64,000 bases of DNA from Pseudoalteromonas sp. N1230-9. GTDB taxonomy: Bacteria; Pseudomonadota; Gammaproteobacteria; Enterobacterales; Alteromonadaceae. The stretch covers positions 2,358,001-2,422,000 of the forward strand of contig NZ_CP090419.1 of NCBI RefSeq assembly GCF_032716425.1, given 5' to 3'. The notes beneath the pieces are model-generated. The model worked only from the letters and a program-made list of their open reading frames with translations. It ran no database searches and was not told the origin of the DNA. Position 1 is the stretch's first letter, and each line of letters opens with the position of its first letter. Position numbers and translations under genes: made by a program. Of the stretch, positions 17,440-25,752 are shown piece by piece.

Positions 17440-18615
17440 TTACCACGGCGCTATAAATTGTTTTTTTGTTTGAGGCTTTTCAGCTGCGAATGCTTGCTGT
17501 AGCTCTATAACTTGGCGTAAATAAAATACATAGCTATCAGCTCTGAGCTGTTCGTTCTTTTTTTGTGGATAAGCACAGCTTAAAAAGCCTTCTTGATGAA
17601 GCCTATAAACTTGCTCTGTTGTGGTGTTTAACAATACTGCGGCATCAAAAGTGCATAGCAGTAAGTCAGCAATATTTGGATGTTTAGCTTTAGGGTTACT
17701 ATCAACTAATTCAACAAAGTATTTAATAATCTCATCAAGTACTTTGTTTTTACGGTTACTTGTTGCTGCAATTTGACAATCACGAAGTAAATCGCCATAT
17801 ACAGAGTTAAACTTAGTTTTATTAAAAGGGTTAAGTTGTTTGAGCCGCGCATTGTTTGTAAGTATATCTAATTCAGTGGTAAACCCATCAGGCCAAGCAC
17901 TAAAATACCCCACAAAGGTACAACTAAAGTCAGCGTCGCTTATATCAAGTTGTTTAACTTTCGCAAACCACGATATTAACCCGACTATTTTTTGGCTGTG
18001 ATTACCTGCAAGAGCAATTGCAATTTTAAAGTCTGCATCGTTTAACTGTTCACTATTGGTTAGTTTACAACCGCAATTACATTCTAGAAACGCCTCAGAA
18101 GCTCTGTAATAAATTAAGTTATGGCATTCACCACAATGTGTGGCTAATTGTGTCTTATGCTTATGGCACGCTTTATAGGGCTTTAAATGCCAATAAAAAG
18201 GAATATATGAAGACTCATACAAGCATTCAATACAAACAGGTATGTTATCAGTGCGAAGTAGTTCAAGGGGAATAGTCAGTTCATTACGGCTTACTGCTGC
18301 TAGGTTGCCAAATTTAAAGTTGCTGCGCCGACATGCAAGCTCAAGAATGTCACCAGCATTAACATCTGCTAATTGGGCTACTAACCTGAGCGCTCTTATT
18401 CTAAAGCTGCTCGCTTGCCTAGCATGATAAACATCAACTTTACTCAGCTCTAACGGCAACGCACCTTCAAGATCATGATCTTGCTCTGCAAGCCATTGCC
18501 ACAAAATATCAGCAAGCTCACTATAGCCATCGTATGAGTTATCCCTTGCAAGCCTTAGCAAATAGCTTTCAAGCGCCTCATCTGGGTAAGGTTTTGTTTG
18601 AACTAAAAAATGCAT
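17440..18615 (-). CDS. tniQ: TniQ, Cascade-associated target-selection protein
   Basis: A 391-residue TniQ/TnsD-family protein. It begins FLVQTKPYPDEALESYLLRLA, the standard TniQ opening. Cys/His zinc ligands follow around residues 130-185 (CIECLYES, HLKPYKACHKHKTQLATHC in parts, CGECHN, CNCGCKL). In I-F3 CASTs a TniQ dimer binds the Cas6f/Cas7f end of Cascade and recruits TnsC. I choose ATG 18615 (AGG 8 bases upstream) over an in-frame TTG at 18621. It is the first gene of the operon and has an Xre operator over its promoter and ribosome site. No second TniQ/TnsD is seen, so homing must also be RNA-guided. Confidence 0.94.
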   Translation of the reverse strand: MHFLVQTKPYPDEALESYLLRLARDNSYDGYSELADILWQWLAEQDHDLEGALPLELSKVDVYHARQASSFRIRALRLVAQLADVNAGDILELACRRSNFKFGNLAAVSRNELTIPLELLRTDNIPVCIECLYESSYIPFYWHLKPYKACHKHKTQLATHCGECHNLIYYRASEAFLECNCGCKLTNSEQLNDADFKIAIALAGNHSQKIVGLISWFAKVKQLDISDADFSCTFVGYFSAWPDGFTTELDILTNNARLKQLNPFNKTKFNSVYGDLLRDCQIAATSNRKNKVLDEIIKYFVELVDSNPKAKHPNIADLLLCTFDAAVLLNTTTEQVYRLHQEGFLSCAYPQKKNEQLRADSYVFYLRQVIELQQAFAAEKPQTKKQFIAPW

Positions 18616-18619
18616 CGCC

Positions 18620-18650
18620 AACCTAAACTAAGAAAATCTTAGTTTAGGTT
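18620..18650 (-). promoter_or_regulatory. Xre operator overlapping the tniQ promoter and ribosome site
   Basis: A perfect inverted repeat with 14-bp arms (AACCTAAACTAAGA and its complement) around AAA. It ends 4 bp before the tniQ ATG and covers the ribosome site. Its core CTAAGA-N3-TCTTAG is the same as the operator upstream of xre. On the minus strand a -35-like TTGACT (18670-18675) with 17-bp spacing puts the -10 at 18647-18652, inside the palindrome. Confidence 0.82.
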
Positions 18651-18828
18651 TAGGCTAAATAAATTAGATAGTCAAAAATAATTATCGTTAAATCATTCGT
18701 ACTTCACAAAAGTACAATATCTGATACTGTAGAGAGCGTTACGGCATTTCTAAAGGATGTATTAATAGCCAGTAACATAATAAAAACTCAAATTTAAAAA
18801 TACAAAGCTAACTTATAAGGAGATTCTT

Positions 18829-19107
18829 ATGGCTTGTAACTGCTGTGGCAAAGCTTTAAATAGCGGTATGGTTCAAAAGAAAGACTCATCAACCGGTCAA
18901 AAGTTTAAATCATGCCCTCATTGTTCTGACGCTAATGGTTCTGAACATATATTCCACCCATATCCGGCTTCTTTTGGAATTACTCCTGCTCGTAAAACAG
19001 CTCGCAACCCTGATGGATATCAAAGCTATTGCAGTGATTGTCGAAGATTAAAAAAGGGCGTTGCTTCGAAAGCTTTTCACAATGGCCGTTTGTGTAGCAC
19101 ACTTTAG
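18829..19107 (+). CDS. Zinc-ribbon-like small protein beside the methyltransferase
   Basis: A 92-residue Cys-rich protein with a strong ribosome site (AAGGAG, 6 bp before ATG 18829). Cys clusters CNCCGK (residues 3-8), SCPHC (about 28-32) and YCSDCRRLKK (about 64-73), with His residues between, suggest one or two zinc sites. CSDCRRLKKG resembles the zinc part of HNH nucleases, but the full HNH motif is not evident. It lies 13 bp upstream of the DNA methyltransferase in the same direction, so it may be its partner. Function unknown. Confidence 0.6.
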   Translation: MACNCCGKALNSGMVQKKDSSTGQKFKSCPHCSDANGSEHIFHPYPASFGITPARKTARNPDGYQSYCSDCRRLKKGVASKAFHNGRLCSTL

Positions 19108-19120
19108 CTAAAGAGATTTA

Positions 19121-19774
19121 ATGCAAGTACATAAAGATGATGCGGTAAATTGGTTATCAACACTTTCAACCGAAAGTGTTGATCTTTTAATTACCGACCC
19201 ACCCTACGAATCATTAGAAAAACATCGAAAAATAGGAACGACCACTCGCTTAAAAGTAAGTAAATCGTCAAGTAATCAATGGTTCGACATATTTCCAAAT
19301 AGTCGCTTTGAAGAACTACTAATTGAAATTTACAGAGTGCTTAAAAAAGGTTCTCATTTTTATCTATTCTGCGATCAAGAAACAATGTTTTATATTAAGC
19401 CAATAGCTGAAAACGTAGGTTTCAAGTTTTGGAAGCCAATAATTTGGGATAAAGTGACTATTGGAATGGGTTATCATTACAGAGCTAGACACGAATATAT
19501 TCTTTTTTTCGAGAAAGGTAAGCGTAAGTTAAATGATCTAAGCGTGCCAGACATCCTCACTTGTAAAAGAGTATATAGGGGCTACCCTACTGAAAAACCA
19601 GTTAAGTTAATTGAAACGCTTATCTCTCAAAGCAGTAATGAAAATGAACTCGTCGTCGATCCTTTTTTTGGCTCAGGAGCTACTTTAGTAGCAGCCAATA
19701 ACTTAAATCGACAAGCTATCGGATGTGATATTTCAGAATCTGCCCATTCACACCTAAAAGGTCGAATCACATAA
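19121..19774 (+). CDS. DNA methyltransferase (N6-adenine or N4-cytosine, beta-type order)
   Basis: A 217-residue methyltransferase with catalytic motif IV TDPPYESLE (about residues 25-33) before the AdoMet-binding motif I DPFFGSGATLVAA (about residues 182-194), the order of the beta class. GYPTEKPVKLIE precedes motif I, as usual. It modifies adenine N6 or cytosine N4 in DNA; the target sequence cannot be read. It follows the zinc-ribbon gene by 13 bp and converges on the OLD-like nuclease with 4 bp between stops. It may protect element DNA from a partner nuclease or shield it from host restriction. Confidence 0.88.
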   Translation: MQVHKDDAVNWLSTLSTESVDLLITDPPYESLEKHRKIGTTTRLKVSKSSSNQWFDIFPNSRFEELLIEIYRVLKKGSHFYLFCDQETMFYIKPIAENVGFKFWKPIIWDKVTIGMGYHYRARHEYILFFEKGKRKLNDLSVPDILTCKRVYRGYPTEKPVKLIETLISQSSNENELVVDPFFGSGATLVAANNLNRQAIGCDISESAHSHLKGRIT

Positions 19775-19778
19775 GCAG

Positions 19779-21587
19779 TTATTGATTGTGTGATTCGATA
19801 AAATCCCAAACCGTTTCACAAAGCGAAGTAAGTTCTGGCGTTAACTTCCAATCATCAGACTCATTCATTAGTGAAATTGCAGTATGACAGAATTTAACTT
19901 TGTCTTTAATTGTACCTGATTTGTCAGAATAGAATTTCCGTTCAAGTCCATCAGCTTTGTCGACATAGCGCTCTAGTACTTCACCAATACCATACTTATT
20001 AGATTTGAATAACTCTTCCTTCATATTTTCAAATCTGTCGATATTACTGCCAGTTCTCAGTTTAAAAGTATCCCATCTAGCCTTAGCTGTATCAATCAAA
20101 ATATCAAAAGGTATGTAGTTTTCAATTTCCTTATATTCGAGTAAGTAAAATGCCTCACTCAAAGCTTTTCGTAAGCTTTCAACACGTTCACCCTTTCCTT
20201 CGATATCTGCATCAGCAATTAATAAGATATTTCTGTTGAGTCTTTTAGCAGGAGTTTCATTACCATCGTTTTCAACATCATCACTGAAATCCCAGTGAGT
20301 GATATTACTGCCTTGGTACTCTGTAAAAACAAAATGAAGATTTTCATGATAACTTTTCAGCTTACTTTTCTTATCTTCATCTTCGAGCTCTTCGATGTAT
20401 TTATTTAGATAGGCTCGCAAGTATAATTTATCAGTAACGCCCTCCACCCATATTGAACAATTAGCAAGGAGTACCGACGATGCACGTACACCAAGCTCAT
20501 TAAGTAACTCACCATAATCTAATGAAGCTTGTACTATATACTCACCGTTTACCCTTGAAACTTGTTGAATAGAAATATCATCACGTTCTTGAACTAAGTC
20601 TAGAAAGTGATTTGAATGGGTAGTCATAAAAAACAAGTGTTCTTTATGCTTTGCAAATGTCTCAATCAGAGTTCTTTGAAGACCTGCATGCAGAAAATGT
20701 TCTGGCTCTTCTATAAAAAATATTGTTGGTTTTTCAGCCATGAAAACTTTATAGGTCAATAATATTATTGATTGAATACCGTCACCCAAATCATAAATTG
20801 GCCTGTCTTCATCATCACCTTCTTTGACATATACGACATGCTTATCAAGCATCGGAACCAAAGATATATCCCTGCCAAAAAAAAAGTTTTCCGAAAGGTA
20901 GTTTTCATAGTCTCGAACTTTTTGTCTTTTATCAAAAGAGCCAAGTAAGTGTTCCGTCAAGTCTTTGTAAAGGTTATGACCTGTAAAAACCTCACACTCA
21001 TTCTGATTCATATTCGAGAAATAATCTAATTTGGTCCTCTGTTCAAAAATATCTAACTCAGCAACATGTCGAAGGCCTCTGAGGGTTGGAATATAAATTT
21101 TTGACCAATTTGAGGGCTTGTACAAAGATATTAAGTCTTCAATTTGTTCTGCATTGCTTATATTTTGGATCAAGTTCAACATGGCTTTATAAAAGCCACT
21201 TTCATCAACAGAGCTCGAGCGAGTAGGATTATAAAGACTACCTTTATAAGAATCAGCTATAAGTCCATTAATATCATTAACTTTACTTAAGTTTTCTTTT
21301 AAAAAATCAGATAGTTTCCCTTTGTTCATAAATCCAAAAAGGTCAAAACCTGTCGAGTTATTACTACGCAAATATTGTGATATTTGTTTTGATAATTCTG
21401 AAACAGGAAGTATCTCTAAATCGAAAACCCAATTGCTGTAATTATCTTTAAATAAGCTTCGTAGCTCTCTACTTTTACCAGAGTTATTTGGGCCGATAAA
21501 AAATGTCATTTGCCTAACACCTTCTAAAACCCAAGACTCTTCTGTACTTTTTCCAATTTTTGAAATGAGATTAGCTTTTACTTCCAT
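19779..21587 (-). CDS. OLD-like ATPase with TOPRIM nuclease domain
   Basis: A protein of about 602 residues. The N-terminal ATPase has Walker A FIGPNNSGKS (about residues 29-38) and an ABC-type Walker B region TIFFIEEPEHFLHAGLQ, followed by MTTHSNHFLDL. The C-terminal part has the TOPRIM glutamate in WVEGVTDKLYL and the acidic pair in LLIADADIEGKGE. This is the OLD-family layout, known from phage P2 Old and many defence islands. The start is either ATG 21587 or TTG 21593; an AAGG serves both. It follows xre by about 10 bp in the same direction, so the repressor probably controls it too. Confidence 0.85.
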   Translation of the reverse strand: MEVKANLISKIGKSTEESWVLEGVRQMTFFIGPNNSGKSRELRSLFKDNYSNWVFDLEILPVSELSKQISQYLRSNNSTGFDLFGFMNKGKLSDFLKENLSKVNDINGLIADSYKGSLYNPTRSSSVDESGFYKAMLNLIQNISNAEQIEDLISLYKPSNWSKIYIPTLRGLRHVAELDIFEQRTKLDYFSNMNQNECEVFTGHNLYKDLTEHLLGSFDKRQKVRDYENYLSENFFFGRDISLVPMLDKHVVYVKEGDDEDRPIYDLGDGIQSIILLTYKVFMAEKPTIFFIEEPEHFLHAGLQRTLIETFAKHKEHLFFMTTHSNHFLDLVQERDDISIQQVSRVNGEYIVQASLDYGELLNELGVRASSVLLANCSIWVEGVTDKLYLRAYLNKYIEELEDEDKKSKLKSYHENLHFVFTEYQGSNITHWDFSDDVENDGNETPAKRLNRNILLIADADIEGKGERVESLRKALSEAFYLLEYKEIENYIPFDILIDTAKARWDTFKLRTGSNIDRFENMKEELFKSNKYGIGEVLERYVDKADGLERKFYSDKSGTIKDKVKFCHTAISLMNESDDWKLTPELTSLCETVWDFIESHNQ

Positions 21588-21600
21588 GTCCAAATAAACC

Positions 21601-21906
21601 TTAAGTTTTATCAGAATTAAGTGAGTTTAAAATTCTGATTTGTTCTTCTTTTTTTAACTTACCCAAAGCACAAATTAGCTCAGATAAGATGTCTTCCTCA
21701 CAATAAAAGAAAGCTACTGGCACATCTAGCTCTTTAGCTATGCGTTTCATAGTTAAAAAATCAGGGGCATGTTTGCCTTTTTCGTATTGGTTCATGCGAG
21801 CACTAGCCGTGTTTGGCTCCATTCCTAAAGCCATACCTAGCTGTTGCTGAGTAAGGCCTGCTGCCTTTCTTGCAGATTTTAGGCGTGAAGGTGTTGGAGT
21901 TTCCAT
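21601..21906 (-). CDS. xre: Xre-family repressor, likely regulator of the CAST
   Basis: A 101-residue protein with one HTH_XRE domain at residues 6-62 (SARKAAGLTQQQLGMALG, then MNQYEKGKHAPDFLTMKRIA). A short helical tail (LICALGKLKKEEQIRIL) probably dimerises it. An SD (AAGG) precedes the ATG at 21906. Two operator copies upstream, and a matching perfect palindrome at tniQ, indicate autoregulation and control of tniQ-cas. Xre-type control is known from some I-F3 elements, where it delays expression after entry into a new host. Here the gene is 3 kb from tniQ, with the OLD-like gene and the methyltransferase pair between. Confidence 0.88.
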   Translation of the reverse strand: METPTPSRLKSARKAAGLTQQQLGMALGMEPNTASARMNQYEKGKHAPDFLTMKRIAKELDVPVAFFYCEEDILSELICALGKLKKEEQIRILNSLNSDKT

Positions 21907-21923
21907 GTGAACCTTAGCTATAA

Positions 21924-21929
21924 ATTATA
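21924..21929 (-). promoter_or_regulatory. Candidate -10 element of xre
   Basis: TATAAT on the minus strand, 15 bp before the xre ATG, directly downstream of the first operator. The -35 region at proper spacing is poor, so the promoter may be weak. Confidence 0.5.
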
Positions 21930-21934
21930 TCTTG

Positions 21935-21983
21935 CTAAGATTCTCTTAGTATCTAACTCATAAGTGTACTAAGGATATTTTAG
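21935..21983 (-). promoter_or_regulatory. Two Xre operators upstream of xre
   Basis: The first site, 21935-21949, is CTAAGATTCTCTTAG, with the same 6-3-6 dyad as the tniQ operator. The second, 21969-21983, is the degenerate CTAAGGATATTTTAG. Their centres are 34 bp apart, about three helical turns, which would allow cooperative binding. The first site lies between the likely -35 and -10 of xre. Confidence 0.78.
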
Positions 21984-22277
21984 TTTTGAAACAGATACAA
22001 AAATGTCCGTACTTACTTTCCCACTTCAACTACTAGAACATGTAAGTTTAAATAGTTATTTTCATACTAGTGTTGGAGTTTTAAAAATTAACTCGACATC
22101 AGTTGTGCCTTAATGTGCAGATACTGGTAGGTCACCAATTGATGAAAATCAGGTGTTTGCTCAACACTTTTTTGGACAAAAATGAGTTAGAGCCAACGGG
22201 CGGCTCAATACAATTTCATAAGGTGGTAACGCTCTTATTAGATATTAGACCTCGCCTCTTTTAGGCTTAAGCTGAGT
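21984..22277. other. Module border between xre and the signalling operon
   Basis: No gene is supported. It holds the first copy of a diverged motif (about 22158-22196: AACACTTTTTTGGACAAAAA, then TGAGTTAGAGCC) that recurs near 34485 and 37178. The last 80 bp should carry the terminator of the signalling operon, but I see no strong hairpin. Confidence 0.4.
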
Positions 22278-25200
22278 TTACTTGTTAGAAGTTGTACTTT
22301 TTTTAACATCCTCTACTAACCTAGGTATCATTTGTTCAACAGAGGCTAGCTGAGTGCCTATATCCAAACTACCTTTCTCTGCTATCACCTCAATATCAGA
22401 GAATAACTCTCTTAATTTGTTAGCGCTTATTTCACCACACATCCCTTTTAACGCATGCGCTATTTGACGGACTTCTTCACTATTCCCCTGTTTGTGTTGC
22501 TCTATTAGTTGCTGCACTTTAATAGGTGCTTTTACAACAAACACTTCACAAATTTTGTTTAGTAAGACTTCTTTATTTAATAATCGTACAAGGGCTTGTT
22601 CGCGGTCCCACAGTTTTTCTTCTTTGAGTTCATTTCCGGCAAGAGGAATTGCTTTAGATTGCCCCTCGTAGCTTGATAACGACCATTTGACGACCTTTTC
22701 TAATACTTTAACTGCCTCAATTGGCTTACTCACATAATCACTCATCCCCACAGCTAAGCATTTTTCCTTTTCACCAGCCATAGCGCTTGCGGTCATTGCA
22801 ATGATAGGAATATCAATAAACGACTCTCCTGCTTTTCCTGTGCGTATTTTTTCACATACTTGATAACCATCTAAAATTGGCATTTGGCAATCCATCAGTA
22901 TGCAGTTTATTTGCTTCTCATTTGTGTTGAAATGATTTAAAAGTTCAATTGCATCTTGTCCATTACTTGCTGTTAAAATATTTATAGGCAGCTCATCTAA
23001 TGCGCCTTTAGCAACTTCAATGTTGATTTCGTTATCGTCGACAATCAATATTGTACAATCTTTTAATTGCTCAGTGACATCATCTGTAACTTCAAAGCTA
23101 TTGGTTTCAGAAAGTAGATATAATGGCTCACTTTTTGGCACTTCGTAGCCAGCTACTTGCACCAGCTCTGTTTGGGTTATAGGTTTGGTGATTTGAGATA
23201 CTTTTGATGCAATACCTTTAGGGAGTGGATTTCCTGGTTGATGAAGTGTTATAAACTGAGCACTTTGGTTATAATCGCTTAAAACTTCAATGATTGAACC
23301 TATGTTATTCGTTGTATCATCTTCATAGTCTAAGAACACGTAATCAAAAGCTTTGTTTTTATGTGCACCAAGCTCTGCCATAGAGCATGTGCTGACAATA
23401 CCGCCTAGCAAACTAATTGTCTTATCCAAGACTTCCCAAATATTCTGATTACTGCTCGCCACCAAAATAGCTTTATTCTCGTAGCATTTTTCAGTAACTT
23501 GAAAGTTCTCTCCATTGCAGCGAACTTTAATATTGAAGGTGAAAGTACTGCCCTGATTTAAAGTTGAACTGACAGAAATGTCTCCATCCATTAATTGACA
23601 TAATTGTTTACAAATAGACAAGCCAAGTCCGCTCCCCCCAAACTTTTCTGATATTGCCGTACTTGCCTGCTGAAACGCATCAAATAATTGTCCTTGCGTA
23701 CTAGGCGCTATCCCTATTCCCGTATCTTGGACATTCACTTTTAAATCATATAACTTTTCCGATATGCGCTCAGAACTAACAGTGACTTTTATATAGCCTT
23801 TGTCAGTAAATTTTATCGCGTTACTGATTAAGTTATTTAAAATTTGGCTGAGTCTGAGCGGATCTGTTTTAATATTCTCACAGTTTAAGTCACTGGTATC
23901 TAAATATACATTTAACCCTTTATCAAAGGCTCGAATAGCACTTGATTCAACTAGTCTTTCAATTAGTAGTTGTAGATTGATTGTTTTAAGATTTAGATCC
24001 AGTTTACCTGCTTCAATCTTAGATAAATCAAGTATGTCATTAATTAATAGATTTAAATTTGATGCACTTAGATCCATCATTTCAACAAGGTTTCGTGATT
24101 TATCAGACAACTCTTCTCGTTTTAAAATATTTAAAGTGCCAATGACCCCATTCAATGGAGTTCGAAGCTCATGACTTATGTTCGATATAAATGCGCTTTT
24201 AATATCGCTATGCTTGATCGCATCATCTTTAGCCTCTGCAAGTGCCTGAGTACGCTTTCTAACTTTCGCTTCTAGCTCTGTATTTAATCGTTTTACTTTT
24301 ATTTCAGCTTCTTTTTCTTTTGTTATATCTCTAATAATTAAAGCAAGTCCAATTAAAGTACTTTGTTCAGAAAATACGGGACTAACAGATATCGCAAAAT
24401 GAAACGTTGTTTCGCCAAATTGTTCGGAGAATTCATCTTTAATTTGTGATTTTGAGCTTTGTATATCATTAATGTAGGTCTGGGTGGGTAATTTTGAGAG
24501 AAACTCAATGTCTATTGCTGGTTTCCCTAATGCTGTCACTTTAGAAATTGATAACAAACGCTCCGCTGTATTATTTATACTTGTTAACTCACCCTCTAGA
24601 TTTAACCCAACGATTGCATCGATTGACCCATCAACTATTGCAGATGCTTCTCTGCGAGCTTCCGCTAATAACTGACTCCTCGTTGCATTTCTATAAAACA
24701 TTATAAGTAATATGGAAGTGAAAACACCAATAGCCGCTAGGAAGCCATAAGTGATTTCACGTTTCTCATTAACTAACATTTCTACGTATTTTTCAGGTAC
24801 TAAAAGATTAAAGTTAATATATCCATATTTATTCCTAGGTCTTGTTTTCACTTTTGTAGAATGTACATAAAACTGCAAGTTAGGGTTAAGTTTTGATGTT
24901 ACCGTGTAGAGCCCTTGATATTGAACTTTCTGACTATAAACTTTTTCCCACGTTAGGTCTGGGTTTAAATCTCGTGAAAATTGATAGTCTTCTACAGGAT
25001 GGTAAATAAAGTCACCTTCAGAGCTACTAATAATTAAATCAGAGTAGTTAAAAACGGTTCGTTTAAGATTATCAATGAGTGCATTAGCATTTACATTCAT
25101 AATTAAAAATGCATACCGCTTTCCTTTATCACTAAAGACGGGAATAGAAAAACGTAACATTGGCTGGTAAGGAAAAACCACTTCACCAAATTCTTTATTT

Positions 25201-25751
25201 AAAGTGAGTGGTGACATGTAAATTTGATTCGTTTCAAGTTGAGAGCTTGGTAAAAAATATGGCTCACCACTTTTAGCCTGCAATGAGTAGTCAGGCACAG
25301 CCTCTACAGATGCGCCTACTCTTTGCACGCGTATTAACTCTCTACCCTCGGCAGTAACAGCAATAACACGAAGTTGCTCAACTGCAAGGTTATTTTCCAT
25401 AAAGCCAATAAATATGGTTTCTAGACGTTCTTTCCACTGGTTGTATGTAGTACCATCGTATGGATCAATTCCATCATTAAATTCAGCTCTTGGTAATCCC
25501 GATATAGGGGGAGTTGAGTATAAAAAGCGGAGATCTGATTTTGACTCAGCAATTGAACTAGTTACTATTTCTTTTAAGCGCTCTTGTGTCTCAGTAAACT
25601 CTTGATCAATTGACCCTAAAACATCACTTTTAACGTGTCCTTCAAAAAAATAAACTGCAAATAAGGCAAAAATAAAAAACACAAAGGAAACTATTGTTAA
25701 AAATACCTTCGAACCAACTAAACTTGCACCACCTTTATTATAAATATCCAT
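22278..25751 (-). CDS. Hybrid sensor histidine kinase with Cache, PAS, two receivers and HPt
   Basis: A 1157-residue sensor. Order: membrane helix (about 16-38), periplasmic Cache-type sensor (to about 340), second membrane helix, PAS (about 368-490), HisKA with SHELRTPLNGVIG (His about 527), HATPase with NLISNAIKF, DTGIGI and GSGLGLSI, then a degenerate receiver (about 765-880), an intact receiver (ILIVDDNEINIE, LMDCQMPILDG, SKP) and HPt with HALKGMCGE. The first receiver lacks the N-terminal acidic pair (LVASSNQ), so it probably does not take phosphate. The phosphorelay can be completed within one protein. It is last in the five-gene operon, 1 bp after the previous kinase. Its ligand may be presented by the solute-binding protein upstream. 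Confidence 0.9.
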   Translation of the reverse strand: MDIYNKGGASLVGSKVFLTIVSFVFFIFALFAVYFFEGHVKSDVLGSIDQEFTETQERLKEIVTSSIAESKSDLRFLYSTPPISGLPRAEFNDGIDPYDGTTYNQWKERLETIFIGFMENNLAVEQLRVIAVTAEGRELIRVQRVGASVEAVPDYSLQAKSGEPYFLPSSQLETNQIYMSPLTLNKEFGEVVFPYQPMLRFSIPVFSDKGKRYAFLIMNVNANALIDNLKRTVFNYSDLIISSSEGDFIYHPVEDYQFSRDLNPDLTWEKVYSQKVQYQGLYTVTSKLNPNLQFYVHSTKVKTRPRNKYGYINFNLLVPEKYVEMLVNEKREITYGFLAAIGVFTSILLIMFYRNATRSQLLAEARREASAIVDGSIDAIVGLNLEGELTSINNTAERLLSISKVTALGKPAIDIEFLSKLPTQTYINDIQSSKSQIKDEFSEQFGETTFHFAISVSPVFSEQSTLIGLALIIRDITKEKEAEIKVKRLNTELEAKVRKRTQALAEAKDDAIKHSDIKSAFISNISHELRTPLNGVIGTLNILKREELSDKSRNLVEMMDLSASNLNLLINDILDLSKIEAGKLDLNLKTINLQLLIERLVESSAIRAFDKGLNVYLDTSDLNCENIKTDPLRLSQILNNLISNAIKFTDKGYIKVTVSSERISEKLYDLKVNVQDTGIGIAPSTQGQLFDAFQQASTAISEKFGGSGLGLSICKQLCQLMDGDISVSSTLNQGSTFTFNIKVRCNGENFQVTEKCYENKAILVASSNQNIWEVLDKTISLLGGIVSTCSMAELGAHKNKAFDYVFLDYEDDTTNNIGSIIEVLSDYNQSAQFITLHQPGNPLPKGIASKVSQITKPITQTELVQVAGYEVPKSEPLYLLSETNSFEVTDDVTEQLKDCTILIVDDNEINIEVAKGALDELPINILTASNGQDAIELLNHFNTNEKQINCILMDCQMPILDGYQVCEKIRTGKAGESFIDIPIIAMTASAMAGEKEKCLAVGMSDYVSKPIEAVKVLEKVVKWSLSSYEGQSKAIPLAGNELKEEKLWDREQALVRLLNKEVLLNKICEVFVVKAPIKVQQLIEQHKQGNSEEVRQIAHALKGMCGEISANKLRELFSDIEVIAEKGSLDIGTQLASVEQMIPRLVEDVKKSTTSNK

Positions 25752-25752
25752 A

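Noticed and set aside
13437..18615. A standard defensive type I-F CRISPR-Cas system
   Set aside because: cas1 and cas2-3 are absent, cas8 and cas5 are fused and tniQ leads the operon; this is the transposition form.
22158..22196. Reading the border motif GTTAGAG as an integron core site
   Set aside because: The core needs a pyrimidine at the last position (GTTRRRY) and no paired inverted box is present, so I report it only as a repeat.
23800..24174. A 124-codon frame opposite the hybrid kinase, and similar long opposite frames at 44085-44420, 50519-50875 and 53861-54217
   Set aside because: They mirror conserved genes on the other strand, have no ribosome sites and read as low-complexity mirror images.
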